Notes: generated by a model from the letters alone, not told the origin. A stretch of DNA of 64,000 nucleotides from Diphasiastrum complanatum (GCA_029204225.1 CM055104.1:50790132-50854131); one strand, 5' to 3'; positions 23,067 to 34,474 are shown, numbered from the stretch's first letter. Numbers and translations: made by a program.

Positions 23067-24240
23067 AAGCTTTGGTAATAGAAATTTTTTGTTTCTTCAT
23101 TTTTGAGTGCTAGAATCTTGCATGTCCTATCAACTACTTTGCATTGATCACATTCAAATTCTACTCTATGTCCTAGATCTATGATTCTGCTTACAGAGAG
23201 AAGATTCATAGTTAAATTGGTACATACAAGACTTTAGAGAGTACCTTAGATTGATCATTTGAAAAGCAGGTAGACATATTTCTGGGTACTGTAAGGTGTA
23301 TAGGACTCGAAACAGCCAATAAGGCTAGTCATGTGCTAAGTGGCTCCAGAATCCAGGAGCCAAGAATTGTCATTGGATGTTCCTTGATGGCTAGTCATGA
23401 AGGCATCATGATCTGTTTTTTGAATAGGTTGTGGAGCTTCTGCAGCTGCATTTGCCACTTGATTCGACTGCCCCTTGTTGTTGTTCTTCGCTTGCAGTGT
23501 CCGGCAGTCTTGAATTTCGTGGTTGTTTCACTTGTAGTATTTGTAGAACAACTTCTTCTTCATCTACAGATTCAACTGTTCTTTGTGCTGGGCTGGTTTC
23601 TGGTCTAGCTTTGATTGCTTCAGGCCTTTCTTCTTCTTCTGCTTAGTCGTGCTCTTGTTGGTGTATAAGGCGTGAGAATCAATTGAGGAACTTTAGACTT
23701 TGTTCCTCCGCGTGTCTTCCTGCAACAACATTGTAATGACTCTCGAAAGAGTCAGTTTTGGATGTGTTGTGATGATCATCACCCAGCTATCGTATGAGCA
23801 TGGCAAGCTTGTAAGCAGTTGCCTTACTGCGTCTTGATCGTCTATGACAGATCCGACAGTGGCCATTTGCCTTAGCAAGTTCTTTAATTGATTGATGTGA
23901 TTCTGCAAGGAATCACCATTCGCCATCTTGAGGGAGTAAAATTTCTTCCTGAGATGTAGCTTGGAAGCTATATCTCGCACCTCGTATAGTGTGCTCAAGA
24001 TGCCCCAGACTTTTTTTGATGTCTAAGCCTCAAATACATAGTCGATCTGAGTATCCGTAATGTTCAGGATGATCAGCGCGAAAGTCTTTCCATCCTTCAG
24101 CTTCCATCTGGCGATTGCTGCGTCGTCTGCTTCGGGTTTCCTTCTGCACCTGTAACAACGTCATACAATTGTTTAGCCATTAGTATAGTTTTCATCTTAA
24201 ATTTCCACAGATGGTAATTGGCTCCATCAAGCTTGTCCAT
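23067..24240 (-). pseudogene. Gag, zinc knuckle and protease of copia H
   Basis: Minus frames give the gag start near 24240 (MDKLDGANYHLWKFKMKT, then KQLYDVVTG). Frame 23693-23998 continues gag (FYSLKMANGDSLQNHINQLK, LLTSLPCSYDSWVMIITTHP). Near 23500 there is a knuckle with its first Cys changed. The active site LLDSGAT lies at about 23345. The N-terminal part of GAG-pre-integrase follows (NLLSVSRIIDLGHRVEFEC). It ends at 23066 where copia F begins. Confidence 0.82.
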
Positions 24241-24410
24241 GATGGGACTGGCTTTCCCTTGGAAATCCATGTGGAAGAATAGTCTAGGTGACAGGAAAAC
24301 TATCAGTGACTTAAGTATAAAAATCTAGTACAAAATTACAGAACAAGAAGGCAATTACTCTATCGGCTAGTAGAGTCTTGTAATGTGGAAGCTTATCAGG
24401 CTATGAAAAT

Positions 24411-24422
24411 AGCTCTGATACC
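24411..24422 (-). other. Primer-binding site of copia H
   Basis: The plus strand reads GCTCTGATACCA, whose complement TGGTATCAGAGC is the initiator tRNA-Met type. It lies between the LTR and gag. Confidence 0.88.
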
Positions 24423-24423
24423 A

Positions 24424-24770
24424 TGTTGGAAAGGAGGGTGTGTGAGAATGAGAGATGAAAATAGCTCAAAAGAAAGACGAACACGAAAAACAAAAAAACT
24501 CGAAACTCGAACGAGAAATGAACTCAAATGGAATGTGTTTGTGCGTAGTGGAATGAGCTATATTACTTCTTCCCTAAGCATGACTACACCTATAAAAAAA
24601 TGAACAGAATGTTAGTGATAGAAATCACGATAATTCTGATTATGTAGCCAAACATTAACAAAAAAAAAAACACACCAGAAGAATAATTTGTCGAGAACAG
24701 CTAGACAAATTATTAGTTGCGAATGATTCGCGAAAGAGCTAGACCGAATAAAATATCACTCTTCCGATAC
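24424..24770 (-). repeat. 5' LTR of copia H (outer end unclear)
   Basis: The block starts TGTTGGAAAGGAGGG on the plus strand, right outside the primer site. It aligns with 55494-55780 through AGAATGAGAGA, GAATGAGCTATATTACTTC, GTTAGTGATAGAAATCACG and CCAGAAGAATAATTTGTC. Its outer boundary is lost where gypsy A begins near 24790. Confidence 0.78.
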
Positions 24771-24799
24771 AACATAGACAATTTCCTAAGGAAGCAGCT

Positions 24800-25824
24800 A
24801 TGATAGTTGGCGGTTCAGGAGTTAACTTGATTTCTACAAAGCTATGTGCAAAATGGGGCCTTACAAAGATCAAGTCTGCTACTTTTGCCATTAAGCTAGC
24901 TGATCAAATAACAGTTTGTCCGCAAGGAATGATTGAAGATATACCTATTAGAATTGCGGGAGTACAGTTCGTCATTACTTTTGTAGTAATGGACTTACCA
25001 AAAACACCAAATGTCTACCGAGTCTTATTGGGACGTCCATGGTAACGAGTTGCGCAAGTAATTCATAATTGGGGTACTGGAAAAATCACTTTTGAAAATT
25101 GTGAACGTGCAGTCAAAGTTGATCCTATAACTTGGACTATCAAACTAGTGGTCCAAAAAGAAGATTATGATTCATCAACAACAGATCATTCTTGTGATCG
25201 ACCAGAGAAAAAATTTGGGAGTTCATTACAATTCTCAAACGGATGCTGTCAACTGGAATGAAGCTCTTGCAACAATTGATTGTATAGCTGAATATGTGTG
25301 TCAACAAGATAATCAGTCAGATTTGAGTGAGATTTCATTATTGGATTGAACCTTGGATACACTGATCACTTTTCCATTGAATGTGTTGAATGTAGCTTGG
25401 ATATCAACAGAACCTATACCAGATCCGATTGAAGATGACCTCATTCTTGTGAGTCATGCCTTGACTTATGATGACAATGCAGAACTTACTGATGAGCAGA
25501 TTCTAAATCATATGGATGCATAATGTTCTTGATGAACCAACAATAAAACCGCCCAAAGCAGTTATATTGAAGGAAGACAGAATCACAAAGTCAATGACGA
25601 AGAAACAAGCCAAGCAACATTATGATATGGTCCTGAAATGGGAAAATCCTCCTCAAAAGATTGATTCAGCGAATGTGCCACCCTTATTGGATAAAGGCAA
25701 AGGAAAAATCGAGGATGATTCTACAAGTAAGAGTTCTAGCAAGACACCATCATCTCGGAAGTCATCACCTCCACGATCAATTCCTGCTAAGAAGATTAAG
25801 CGAAGATCCAAGAAGTCCTTTTGA
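24800..25824 (+). pseudogene. Retropepsin and Ser-rich linker of gypsy A
   Basis: The frame from 24800 begins MIVGGSGVNLISTKLCAKWG. This is the active-site region of a gypsy aspartic protease, which usually reads DGGSG or DSGS; the aspartate codon itself is missing here. The domain ends with VVMDLPKTPNVYRVLLGRPW. A TGG to TAA-like break follows at about 25045. The linker frames at 25167-25349 and 25516-25824 (TKKQAKQHYDMVLKWENPPQ, then Ser-rich) match gypsy C closely. Confidence 0.85.
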
Positions 25825-26935
25825 AAAGGAACAAGCAGATGGTGTACAACATGATATGTTCGAACATTTTAAACGCTATACACTGGATGATGTGGTTATC
25901 ATGTTATCTAAAGCACATCGTGAACATGAAGAACAGGTGCCAGAATCGAAAGATGTTTATGATGGCCCAGCTAGGACACAGGCTACGAATCTTGCTGAAC
26001 CAAGAGAACAAGAAAAGATTGTACAAGTTGGATCACAACTTAATCTTGAACAGTATCAAGCACTCCAAATGTTACCGATTAAGTATCAAGATTGCTTTGC
26101 ATGGACTTATCCAGACTTGAAGAGTATTCCAACGTCAGTTATTGAACATACCATACCTCTAGTACCTGATGCACTTCGAAAGGTTACAAAGTTCTACCGC
26201 TGTAATCCTAATGTTGCAAATCTGATAAAGAAAGAACTTCAGAGATTGCTTGACGCCGATTTCATTTATGAGATTGAGCATACCAAATGGATCTCATCGA
26301 TTGGCATTGTTCCTAAGAAAAATGAGAAACTTAGAATTTGTGTGAATCTCAAGGCTTTGAACAAAGTGACGTGGAAGGATCACTTTCTGTTATCTTTTAC
26401 TGAAAGCATTTTGGATCGCCTTGCTGGAGCGGAAGCTTATAGTTTCATGGATGGATTTAGTGGTTACAACCAGGTTAAAATAGCATTTGCATATCGCCAC
26501 AAAACAGCTTTTGCAACAGAATGGGACACGTATGCCTACAAAGTAATGTCGTTTGGACTTTGTAATGCACCAAGTTCTTTCCAAAGAGTAATGCAATTTG
26601 CTTTTAAAGATTATCTACAAAAATTCCTTGAAATTTACTTGGATGACCTGGGAGTCCATAGTACAGATACAGACCACTTGGATCGATTGGAGAAAGTATT
26701 TGAAAGATGTCGCAAATATCAAATTTCTCTAAATCCAAAAAAATGTCAAATATGGATTTCCCACAACGTTGTGCTTGGGCATGTGATATTGAGACATGGT
26801 ATTGCCACAAATTATTCTAAAATCAAGGTTATTGTGGAATTGCCAACGCCAACAACAATTCGTGGAGTTTACGTGTTTATGGGTCATGCGAACTACTATC
26901 GAAGTTTTATTATCTTCTTTGCGGATTTAGCATGA
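25661..26935 (+). pseudogene. Reverse transcriptase of gypsy A
   Basis: This is the longest intact retroelement frame in the left half (424 codons, the first part out of frame with the linker). RT landmarks in order: VIEHTIPLVPDALRKVTKFY, IVPKKNEKLRICVNLKALNK, YSFMDGFSGYNQVKIAFAY, MSFGLCNAPSSFQRVMQF, the catalytic YLDD (KFLEIYLDDLGVHS), CQIWISHNVVLGHV, and the thumb GHANYYRSFI. All main RT motifs are kept. The frame ends at a stop at 26933-26935, where RNase H should start. Confidence 0.92.
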
Positions 26936-26954
26936 CCTATATATAAACTGACTA

Positions 26955-27248
26955 TTGTTCCCCAATAGAGAAAGCCCGTCAAAAAGCATGGCACGATCAT
27001 CGATTGCACAAAAAGGATCTGAAAGCAGGAGACTAGCATTGATGTACAAAACCAAGCCGATCAAGGGAAAATTGAAGTTTATCGATGAAGGCCCGTATAA
27101 AGTAAAGAAAATCTTGAACTATGGTGCAATAATTCTTGAGCACTTGGATGGAAAACGATTTGATACTCGAGTGAATGGCAGCCGATTAGGCAAGTTTTGG
27201 CAGCCTGCTCCCTTCAGCGAACCTGATCTCAATGATTTTTTAATTTAA
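26955..27248 (+). pseudogene. Integrase C-terminal tail of gypsy A
   Basis: An upstream frame reads ARQKAWHDHRLHKKDLKAGD (about 26970-27027). The main frame then continues LALMYKTKPIKGKLKFIDEG, PYKVKKILNYGAIILEHLDG and TRVNGSRLGKFW. This is the typical C-terminal, GPY-like region of plant gypsy integrases. The zinc-binding and DDE core domains that should precede it are absent. Confidence 0.87.
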
Positions 27249-27680
27249 TTTGTTTTTCAATTTTTTGTTTTCAATATTTAATTGTCCAATTTTTTGTTTT
27301 AAAAAAGACAGCACAAAAAAAAAAGATAGTAAAAAAAAAATGAGAAAAGACATCAGCATGGAAAAAAGAAAGGACAGTATTTTTGATGGAAAATGACTTA
27401 TGAAATCACTATTTCGGTTAGATGTTGTCTATACATGATCAGAAACCTTCGTTGAGCCTCTAGACTGTACATCCATTTCAGATGTATCTAAACTGAGTTG
27501 GGCAAAGGTTCTTTTCTAGAAAAAGTCCGTTTTTTGAGCTAGGCGAATGACCATCAATATGCCATTTTTGGAACCTTTGCCAAGCACCTTACTCTCATTA
27601 GGAACCTTCGCTTACATGCTACATGGCCTTAAAATGTCAAAAATAGGTTGTCCATAGGTTCAGATCATGAAAAAATGTCT
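27249..27680 (+). other. Post-pol untranslated stretch of gypsy A
   Basis: T-rich then A-rich sequence without coding potential. It carries AACCTTCG words at about 27447 and 27600 that resemble those in the leader of gypsy C. It ends abruptly at about 27680 where the RT of gypsy D begins. Confidence 0.45.
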
Positions 27681-27681
27681 T

Positions 27682-28960
27682 AAGTAGTGAATGGGTTTCA
27701 CCCATTGTTGTCGTCCCAAAGAAGAAGACTGACAAAATATGAATATGCCAGGATTTCTGCAAACTCAATGCTGCCACAATGAAGGACCATCATCCTCTGC
27801 CTTTCACTTATTCCATCCTAGATCAGGTTGTTGGTCAAGAGCGTTAAAGTTTCTGTGACGGCTTTTCTGGATATAATCAGGTTGGAGTGCTAAAGGAGGA
27901 TCGTTCAAAGACCACATTCACTACAGATTGGGGCACTTATGCCTACAACAAAATGCCCTTTGGTCTTTGTAATGCTCTAGTGACTTTTCAGCAAATCATG
28001 ATGTTAATTTTTGCTGCCTTCCTGAGAACTTTTCTCGAAATATTTATTGATGATTTCTGTGTATACAATGATATAAAGACACACCTGCAGAAGCTGAAAT
28101 TAACATTGCAACGGTGTCGAGATACTTGTTTATCTCTTCATCCAGAGAAATGTTTTTTTGGTATGAAAGAAGGAATATTGCTTAGACACAGAATATCTAA
28201 CAGAGGAATAGAAGTCGACAAAGATAAAGTAGAGCTTATAAAGAATCTCCAGATATCAACCAATTTACGTGAACTAAGAGCTTTCTTAGGACATGTCGGC
28301 TATTACTGGAGAGTTATTCAAAATCATGCTTCTATTGTTGCCTCTCTTACACATCTACTGAAGAAACAAGTGGAATACTTGTGGACGAATGAACAGCAGA
28401 AAGCATTCGAAGATCTTAAGCAAAGGTTGATCAATGCTCCTATTCTGAGACCACCCAACTGGGCTATTTTATTTCACAGTTATGTGGATGTTTCTGCATT
28501 TGCTATTGGCATCTGTCAAAGCTAGAAGGACAACCAGAAGAAGGATCATCCCATCTACTATGCAAGTCGACAGCTCAGTGCATCAGAGAAGAATTATTTG
28601 GCTACAGAAAGGGAAGCACTTGGCATGATTTTCACTGTTAAAAAATTTCGGCATTACTTGCTGGGATATGCATTTATTTTTCATGTGGATCATTATGCTC
28701 TTAAGTATCTTGTAAATAAACCAGATATATCAGGATGAATTGCTCCATGGGTTCTACTTCTGCAGGAGTTTACTTATCAAGTAGAGCTTCATCAAGAAAA
28801 ATATCATACGAATGCTGATTATCTATCGTGACTTAGCACCGGAAAAACTGAAGAGCCTATCAATGATGATTTTCCAAACGAACATTTATTTGAGATTTCA
28901 TCTACAAATTCACTATATTCTGATATCATTACTTATCTCAAGGATCTACTAAGTTTGTGA
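27682..28960 (+). pseudogene. RT and RNase H of gypsy D
   Basis: The start (WVSPIVVVPKKKT) lies in one frame and breaks near 27738. Frame 27887-28525 carries KTTFTTDWGTYAYNKMPFGL and the active-site region FLEIFIDDFCVY (the FIDD form of YxDD). The connection GMKEGILLRHRISNRG follows, then HVGYYWRVI. RNase H begins at 28490 (YVDVSAFAIGICQS) and continues past a stop through YYASRQLSASEKNYLATERE, ALGMIFTVKKFRHYLLGY and HADHYAL-like residues. An Arg codon is lost to TGA near 28736. It ends with SLYSDIITYLKDLLSL at about 28960. Confidence 0.9.
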
Positions 28961-28974
28961 ACTCTATCCATTCA

Positions 28975-30442
28975 ATTTCGGAGGAGGAATTCAAAGTTCA
29001 CATAGATTCGATGGATGAAGCTACCCACTTCCTAAGCAACTACTTCGTACCCACTAAGGGGTACAAAATCTCTATGATCCGAGATACAACATTCAATCTG
29101 TTTTGTAAATACGCAAACTAAGCAATATTTTTGACGGATGCGAATGCCACAATTTCAGTTCAAAATTTTGGCTACATATTGGATGCGCTTGCGGGTAATC
29201 CAGTGTGCTTCGGCGTTATCACATACAAAGGTTTTTTGTGCTGGATCAAACATCAAAAGTTTTCTGGAGTCGGAGCCCATGTTTCTCGCCTATGTGCTCA
29301 TTTTCAAATTTTGACTGAGCAAGAAAAAATAATGTTGACGGGAAGGATGTTGGCTCCCAAGCCAATTGATCTTTCCAGCCTCATTTTCGTGCCTATTCTG
29401 GTTACATCCGATGTTGCACTAGTAGTCGAAGTAGCAGCCACCACTGCTATGGAGATTGAGGCTGTGGCAATGGATATTGATGCAACTGTTGTTGCTGCTG
29501 CTGATTCTTCAAAGCCAGCATCTGCTTCCACATCTCAGAAGCAACAGAGTGCATCCACCACTGAGGATGACGCAACCCAGTCCAACACATCAGACAAAGG
29601 ACGAACGGCTACTGAAGGCGACACTGGGGCACCTGTGGTAGATAAAGAAGAACCAGAAGACAAGCCCTAGTGGTTTCGATCCATGACAAAGAAAGCCAAG
29701 AATCTAGTGGCTGAAGTATATGAGTTTGACATGTACCACCGACAACTCACGATGTAACTTATTAACTCAGAGAGAAAATCTCTAGACTCTCTGAAGGAGT
29801 CCTTTGAGAAAATCGATTCGCTCGAATCAGACAACACGAAGCTGATCGAACAAAATCGTTCTCTCAAAACACAGCTTCAAACTCTAATAAAGGAAGCTGA
29901 TTCTTTGAAGCAGACAAATAAGACGATTGAGGCCAAGTCTGACAATTTTCAGACTCAAAACAATTCTTTGAAGCAGCAACTTTTGGCTACGAATCAACAC
30001 AATGTTGCTCTCCAGAAACATTTACAGGAGGAGCGAATGACAAGACTAAAGACAGAAGCTGTTCTGTCTCTAAGCACCAATGCAGGGTCAATCATAGTCG
30101 ATCTCACGAAGCTGAACCAGCTCCAAGGCCAGATGCTCAAAAATTTTCGAGTCGAGTTCTTACAACCGCTTGAGGATGCGAAGGCTCTTGTCGAGGAAGA
30201 GTTGGCTGAGCTGAAGGAGCTCTTGAGTGATGCCACCCCATCTTGCAGCCGGCCCGATGCACACAATGAATACCTTCCGGCCCTGCTTCGAATTGATGAG
30301 CTCACACAGCAAATCCAAACTATGTCTGCCTGCACCAGAGCCTCAAACCATCCAGAATTCTTGGAGGCTGTCGCGAAGATTAACAAGCTCGAACAAGAGC
30401 TATCAAATCTGAAGAAACAAAGTGTTTCTGAACACAAAGCCT
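28975..30442 (+). pseudogene. Extra ORF of gypsy D, N-terminal domain and coiled coil
   Basis: About 50 bases after RNase H a frame reads KGYKISMIRDTTFNLF. It aligns with RGYKLSYIRDPNLKSF of gypsy B, and the alignment continues (FGYILDALAGNPVCFGVITY against MGYLLRALNGEQIVFRQIAF). After about 29380 the frame turns acidic and Ala/Ser/Thr-rich. From 29670 to about 30430, after two stops in the same frame, it is a strong coiled coil (NSLKQQLLATNQHNVALQKH and many Leu/Gln heptads). The N-terminal domain resembles the 'putative plant transposon protein' domains found in plant gypsy accessory frames. That is recollection, not a search. Function unknown. Confidence 0.68.
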
Positions 30443-31544
30443 TGCTAGCTTACAGCCCCTCGACACGAAACACGAAGAGTTTTGCGAACACGAAAGTCAA
30501 CGAAGATGATGACGAGCATCTTCGCGAACTCGAACATCCGAAGACACAAAACACGAAGAGTTTTGCAAACACAAAAGTCAACGAAGACGATGACGAGCAT
30601 CTTCGCGAACTTGAACATCTGAAGACATGAAACACAAAGAGTTTCGTGAACACGAAAGTCAATGAAGACAAAGACCAACGGTTCACGAACACGAACAAGA
30701 TTCCCTTGTGGTCCTATACGAGAGAAAGGCGAACGAGGTAAACGAAACCAATGGTGGAAACGAAACTTGTTCTGTCCTCACACTCCAAGGAGTACCACCA
30801 GAGATCACTCAAATACTAGAAGTACAGAGATCTGACATGATGGCATGACGTCAACAGATACTCCCTAGGTCGTGGCTAAACTGCCACTCTTGTAATTCTC
30901 TTGGTAGCTGTAGATGGCTAATCACTCTAGTCTTAGATTTGCATAGAGAGACTGTACTTACTGAATAATACTTGACATATATCAATAGGATACACAATGT
31001 GTAACCGAGTAAGAAAAGAAAAAAAGAAGTAGTCTGATGCTAGTAAGCAATCAAGACAAACACAGACGGAAGCTCCGCCTACATGCGAGAAGACAATTAT
31101 GTCTAGGATCAGAAGGTCCGATTGTCTACTAGTAAAGTGAGACTAATACTTGTGAGAGAACCGTGCTTCTCTCATGCCAACGCATTGTGTGGATTCGCAT
31201 GTAGTGCCTTGAAGAAAATCAGAGAAAATCAATATAGATTATTTTTTGGTTGTGTCTGATCTCTAATGTCGAATGCTTATGCTGTTTATTTTAATATGTT
31301 TGAGTTTTCTTGTTGAATTCCGCACCTTGGTTGAAATGAAGTCGAATGCTATATTAATTTTATGAACATAGATCAGTAGTACCTGACTACCCTCTGGAGG
31401 ATTGTAGGAGTGTTTCAGTTGGCAGTGCGCAGCGAACGCATCTAAATTCCATCCGAATCTCGAAAGAGAGTCATGAATGTTTTTGTGAATTTTTCTTCTC
31501 ACGATTCTCATCATTTGTATCGGAGCACCGCTTGACTCCCAACA
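30443..31544 (+). repeat. Copia LTR G, same family as the LTR of copia F
   Basis: It aligns with the complement of 22170-23066. Shared landmarks are TTGCTAGCTTACAGCCCC, CATGACGTCA, GGTCGTGGCTAAACTGCC, CACTCTTGTAATTCT, GAAGTAGTCTGATGCTAG and CTCTGGAGGATTGTAGGA. It ends ACTCCCAACA just before a primer site. It is about 205 bases longer than copy F, mostly because of the 81-base repeats near its start. No copia coding sequence follows; the extra ORF of gypsy D resumes. Confidence 0.7.
30469..30690 (+). repeat. 81-base tandem repeat, nearly three units
   Basis: Units start at 30469, 30550 and 30631 (AACACGAAGAGTTTTGCGAA and variants). The first two differ at few positions, and the third is partial and contains TGA. 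In frame with the upstream coiled coil they would read a 27-residue repeat (NTKSFANTKVNEDDDEHLRE...). Related TTCGCGAAC words occur in the F LTR, so I place the array in the LTR rather than in a protein. Confidence 0.85.
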
Positions 31545-31545
31545 G

Positions 31546-31611
31546 TGGTATCAGAGCGCAAACTCGATTTCTCATCAGTGGTATCAGAGCGTTGACTCGA
31601 TTTCTCATCAG
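31546..31611 (+). other. Duplicated primer-binding site of LTR G (2 x 33 bases)
   Basis: TGGTATCAGAGCG occurs at 31546 and again at 31579. Each copy is followed by an almost identical 20-base tail (ACTCGATTTCTCATCAG). The 33-base unit is repeated with two or three changes. Confidence 0.85.
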
Positions 31612-32447
31612 AATCTAAAGCAACAATTGGAAGATCAGAAGCTGGTTGCTGAGTTGCAAACTCAGGACTTGGCAACTACATCTACACAGCCAAAATGAAT
31701 GCGGCAAAATCAGTCGAAGGTATGTGCTGACAGATTCCGTGCATTTGCTAAACGCTTCTGAAAATGGTGTCCACATGCTTTTAATATTGAATTGCAATGG
31801 CGTGTGGATTATATGATGCTACCAGGCACAGTAGGCATCGCCTTCGACGAATGGAAGCGACCTTGGGAGAAGGACGACTTTCTCTGGTTATGGGCCCAGC
31901 TCTCTATCGAGCAGAAAGGATGTCTCTGCTGGGGCATAATCCAGAGTAAGTTCCAGGTCGTACCTTTCGGATCAGCAGAGTTATACATAGGCTCTTCGGC
32001 TATGTATGCTCTCGAATATTTTCGAATCAAAGAACTTCAATCTTTGTGGAACGAAGATTATAAGCTACATTTTTGGAAGCGAAAGTCGCAGTTTCAGCTA
32101 TACAAACCACAAGCTGTTGCAAATTTAGACGCATTCGACGATGCAGGATTGCTGATATAAATATGGCTTATCCGGAATTATTCAGTCTTTATGTGGATTG
32201 GGAGCGAAACCTTGCAGAATAGTTTGCGGAGATTCGACATAATTTGCAAGATAGAAGGAAGTCATTCCGTTATAAGCAGTTCTGTACATATACATTTTGG
32301 CAGTTTGGTACCTTTGCGATGAAGACATTATTTTTTGTTCAGAATCTTTATGTTAAAAGCAATTTTATTAGATTTTCATCTCGTTACTGTAAAGAAATCA
32401 CTCTACGTAGTGATTCAGACAAAGATACCAAGTTAACCCAGGAGTGA
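31612..32447 (+). pseudogene. Extra ORF of gypsy D, C-terminal domain
   Basis: A frame resumes with LKQQLEDQKLVAELQ-type heptads, then ELQWRVDYMMLPGTVGIAFD, EWKRPWEKDDFLWLWAQLSI and AMYALEYFRIKELQSLW. These align with gypsy B (ELQWRMHYLFLPKLFGYTKE, QWEKPWTFSNVNTLWSRLTV, YIYILEYLRTFENNIF). After stops near 32158-32222 a further part (32244-32447) matches the last third of B, for example FVQNLYVKSN against SVQQLYIKDK. Trp-rich and probably a folded domain; no catalytic motif is recognised. Confidence 0.72.
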
Positions 32448-32449
32448 CA

Positions 32450-34470
32450 TGTGCATATATGGTTAGTGTGGAATGAGTTTTTCTTTTTCTTGAAATATTT
32501 TTTTAAAATGGGGGTCCAAGGTCAATATTGGGAATTTTTGTTTTTCGTTCCATGATTAAACAAAAAAACAATTAAATTGCTTGGAAAAACATTACTATAC
32601 TAGATTCAAAATTTGAATTTAAAGTGGTGTTAAGAACATGACACAATGATTTAAATATAGTGCTAGAGTGGGAAATTTAATGGTTGAGTTGTATTTTGAC
32701 CATGGGATGTACCATGTGGTACACTTCTCATCCAAGAAGGGCCCTGATAATCAAGCTTCAAGATCAATGATATAGTGTGAGGAGAATGGTAAATGCTTAT
32801 TTGATTATTCCAAGAAAAATTTAATTGAGTTTGAACTTATTGAGGTGGAAAAGATTTGTCTAATTAAATAGGAAAAATAAACAATATGTGGTATCTGGTA
32901 ACTCCCGCTTTGACAACATGTATTCTTTTTGAGGTGAGAAAGCTACTGGGATGATGATACGATAAAACAAAGTTTACTTTTTGAATGTTTGTTATTTTTG
33001 GTTGGTGCAAAGTCTAAAGATAGACTTTAGAATATTCTTCAATGTCCAAGTTGAATTTCCTCATTCACTCTCACATCTTCATCATGAAAGAAATCTATTA
33101 CATCAAGTTGCTCATAGTCAAGTTCACACTTGAGTCAAAAGGATCTCATCTCCCATGTGCGAGATTCCATCTCCTGTAAACAAAATTGAAGGCACAAGTT
33201 TTTCGTAGTTCAATGTAATACGTAATGCTCATTGGTTCTCTAGAAAACACTATACTCCAAAGAGTCTCTCATATGTGCTTCTTGCTAATTGATTTCCTAT
33301 GACAAACTAAATATTTTGTCAAAGGATGAAATAGGTGATGTCTTGCAAATCCACATCGCATTGGTCTCACAAAGGAAAAGTCCTTAAATAAATTGAAAAG
33401 CAATGTGATGATGTTAAAAATTGACATATACAAGCATTTGGAACCAATTGCAAATATCGCCAAGTCTAAACTTGTTTTTGAAGTTTCATCTTTTTGGACT
33501 ACAAGGTAAAGTCCAAGCTCTCAAGAGATAGAACTTCGCAATGTCAAATTTTGTGATAGTTGCTTAAGTTATATGGCAATTCGGTTGTTTTTTTTTAACA
33601 AGAACACTTACGTAAGAGGTTGTTGGGAAGCCCTCTCCCCCTTTTTTAGGTCATCTTACTGTCTGGCAATATCTTAGTTTTTTGAACTCTGAGCATTCAT
33701 TAGAAAATTTCCACTGATTCTTTCTTTGTCTAATTAATTAAACTTATAGAAAAATCACTTTTGGCCTTAGGTGGTTGTATGTTTCATTTGTAATTGAATA
33801 GTGTCCTTGTGTGGGTACATAAAAAAATCCTAAGCATTTTACAACATCATAGAAATTTCATAGAAAAGAAATGATGTAGATGTTTTGAAAGTCAGCATCC
33901 ATAGAACTTTTGTTGAGACTACTTATGGAAGAAAATTGCCATTCCATTTTAACATAATGTGGGGTTTTTCTTGAACACCTAAAATAAGCCATCAATAATA
34001 ATGTAAGCATACATAGGCATATTTCGGTAGATGGCATATGACAACCAATATTCATGTACATGGATTCTCATTTGCAAGTTGCAATGCATATCAAAGGCAA
34101 AAAGGCTAAACATTTACCTTTACATAAAGACATATTTCTTGCCCAAGTGTCAATTGAAAGGTAAAGCATTACCCTTTTATTTGAAAGATAAATTTTACGA
34201 ATCAAATATCATTATGGGTCAAAGTTTAAAAATTTTCCTTCTAATCAGCTACACCAATTTTGTATTTAGAAAGGTCGAGTCATATATGCAAGTTTCCCAC
34301 TTTCTATATAATTTTGCAACTCGGAATCATGATCTATGGAGTACATTACCCACTTTGATACACAAATTACCCATATTTATATGCCTGAATTCTGAGGAGT
34401 ATAAAAGAATTAGTTGGTAAGGAATAAAAACAGATGTAAGGAATCGATTGTAGTGATCCGACCTAGCATT
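32450..34470. other. Spacer downstream of the PLP-enzyme gene, no feature recognised
   Basis: AT-rich, with short chance frames only. The part nearest 34475 would contain the 3' untranslated region of the minus-strand gene. The end of gypsy D must lie somewhere at the left of this stretch. Confidence 0.5.
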
Positions 34471-34474
34471 TCAA

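Larger units (their letters stand above)
24790..27248 (+). mobile_element. Ty3/gypsy element A (Tat/Athila-like), internally deleted
   Basis: Protease, linker, RT and the C-terminal tail of an integrase are present in order. Gag and leader are missing at the left, where copia H LTR sequence abuts. RNase H and the integrase core are missing between about 26935 and 26955. The protein is a close relative of gypsy C (minus, 6661-11844). No LTR is visible. Confidence 0.85.
27682..32447 (+). mobile_element. Ty3/gypsy element D with extra ORF, interrupted by copia LTR G
   Basis: RT (truncated at its start) and RNase H are followed directly by an extra reading frame related to the one in gypsy B (49368-51445). 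There is no integrase between them. A copia LTR with a duplicated primer site (30443-31611) splits the extra frame. Neither LTR of D can be identified. The RT and RNase H resemble gypsy B far more than the adjoining gypsy A, so A and D are different families placed side by side. Confidence 0.82.

Noticed and set aside
30445-30698. Antisense frames over the 81-base repeats (phenylalanine-rich)
   Set aside because: These are shadows of the tandem repeat with no start context or family similarity.
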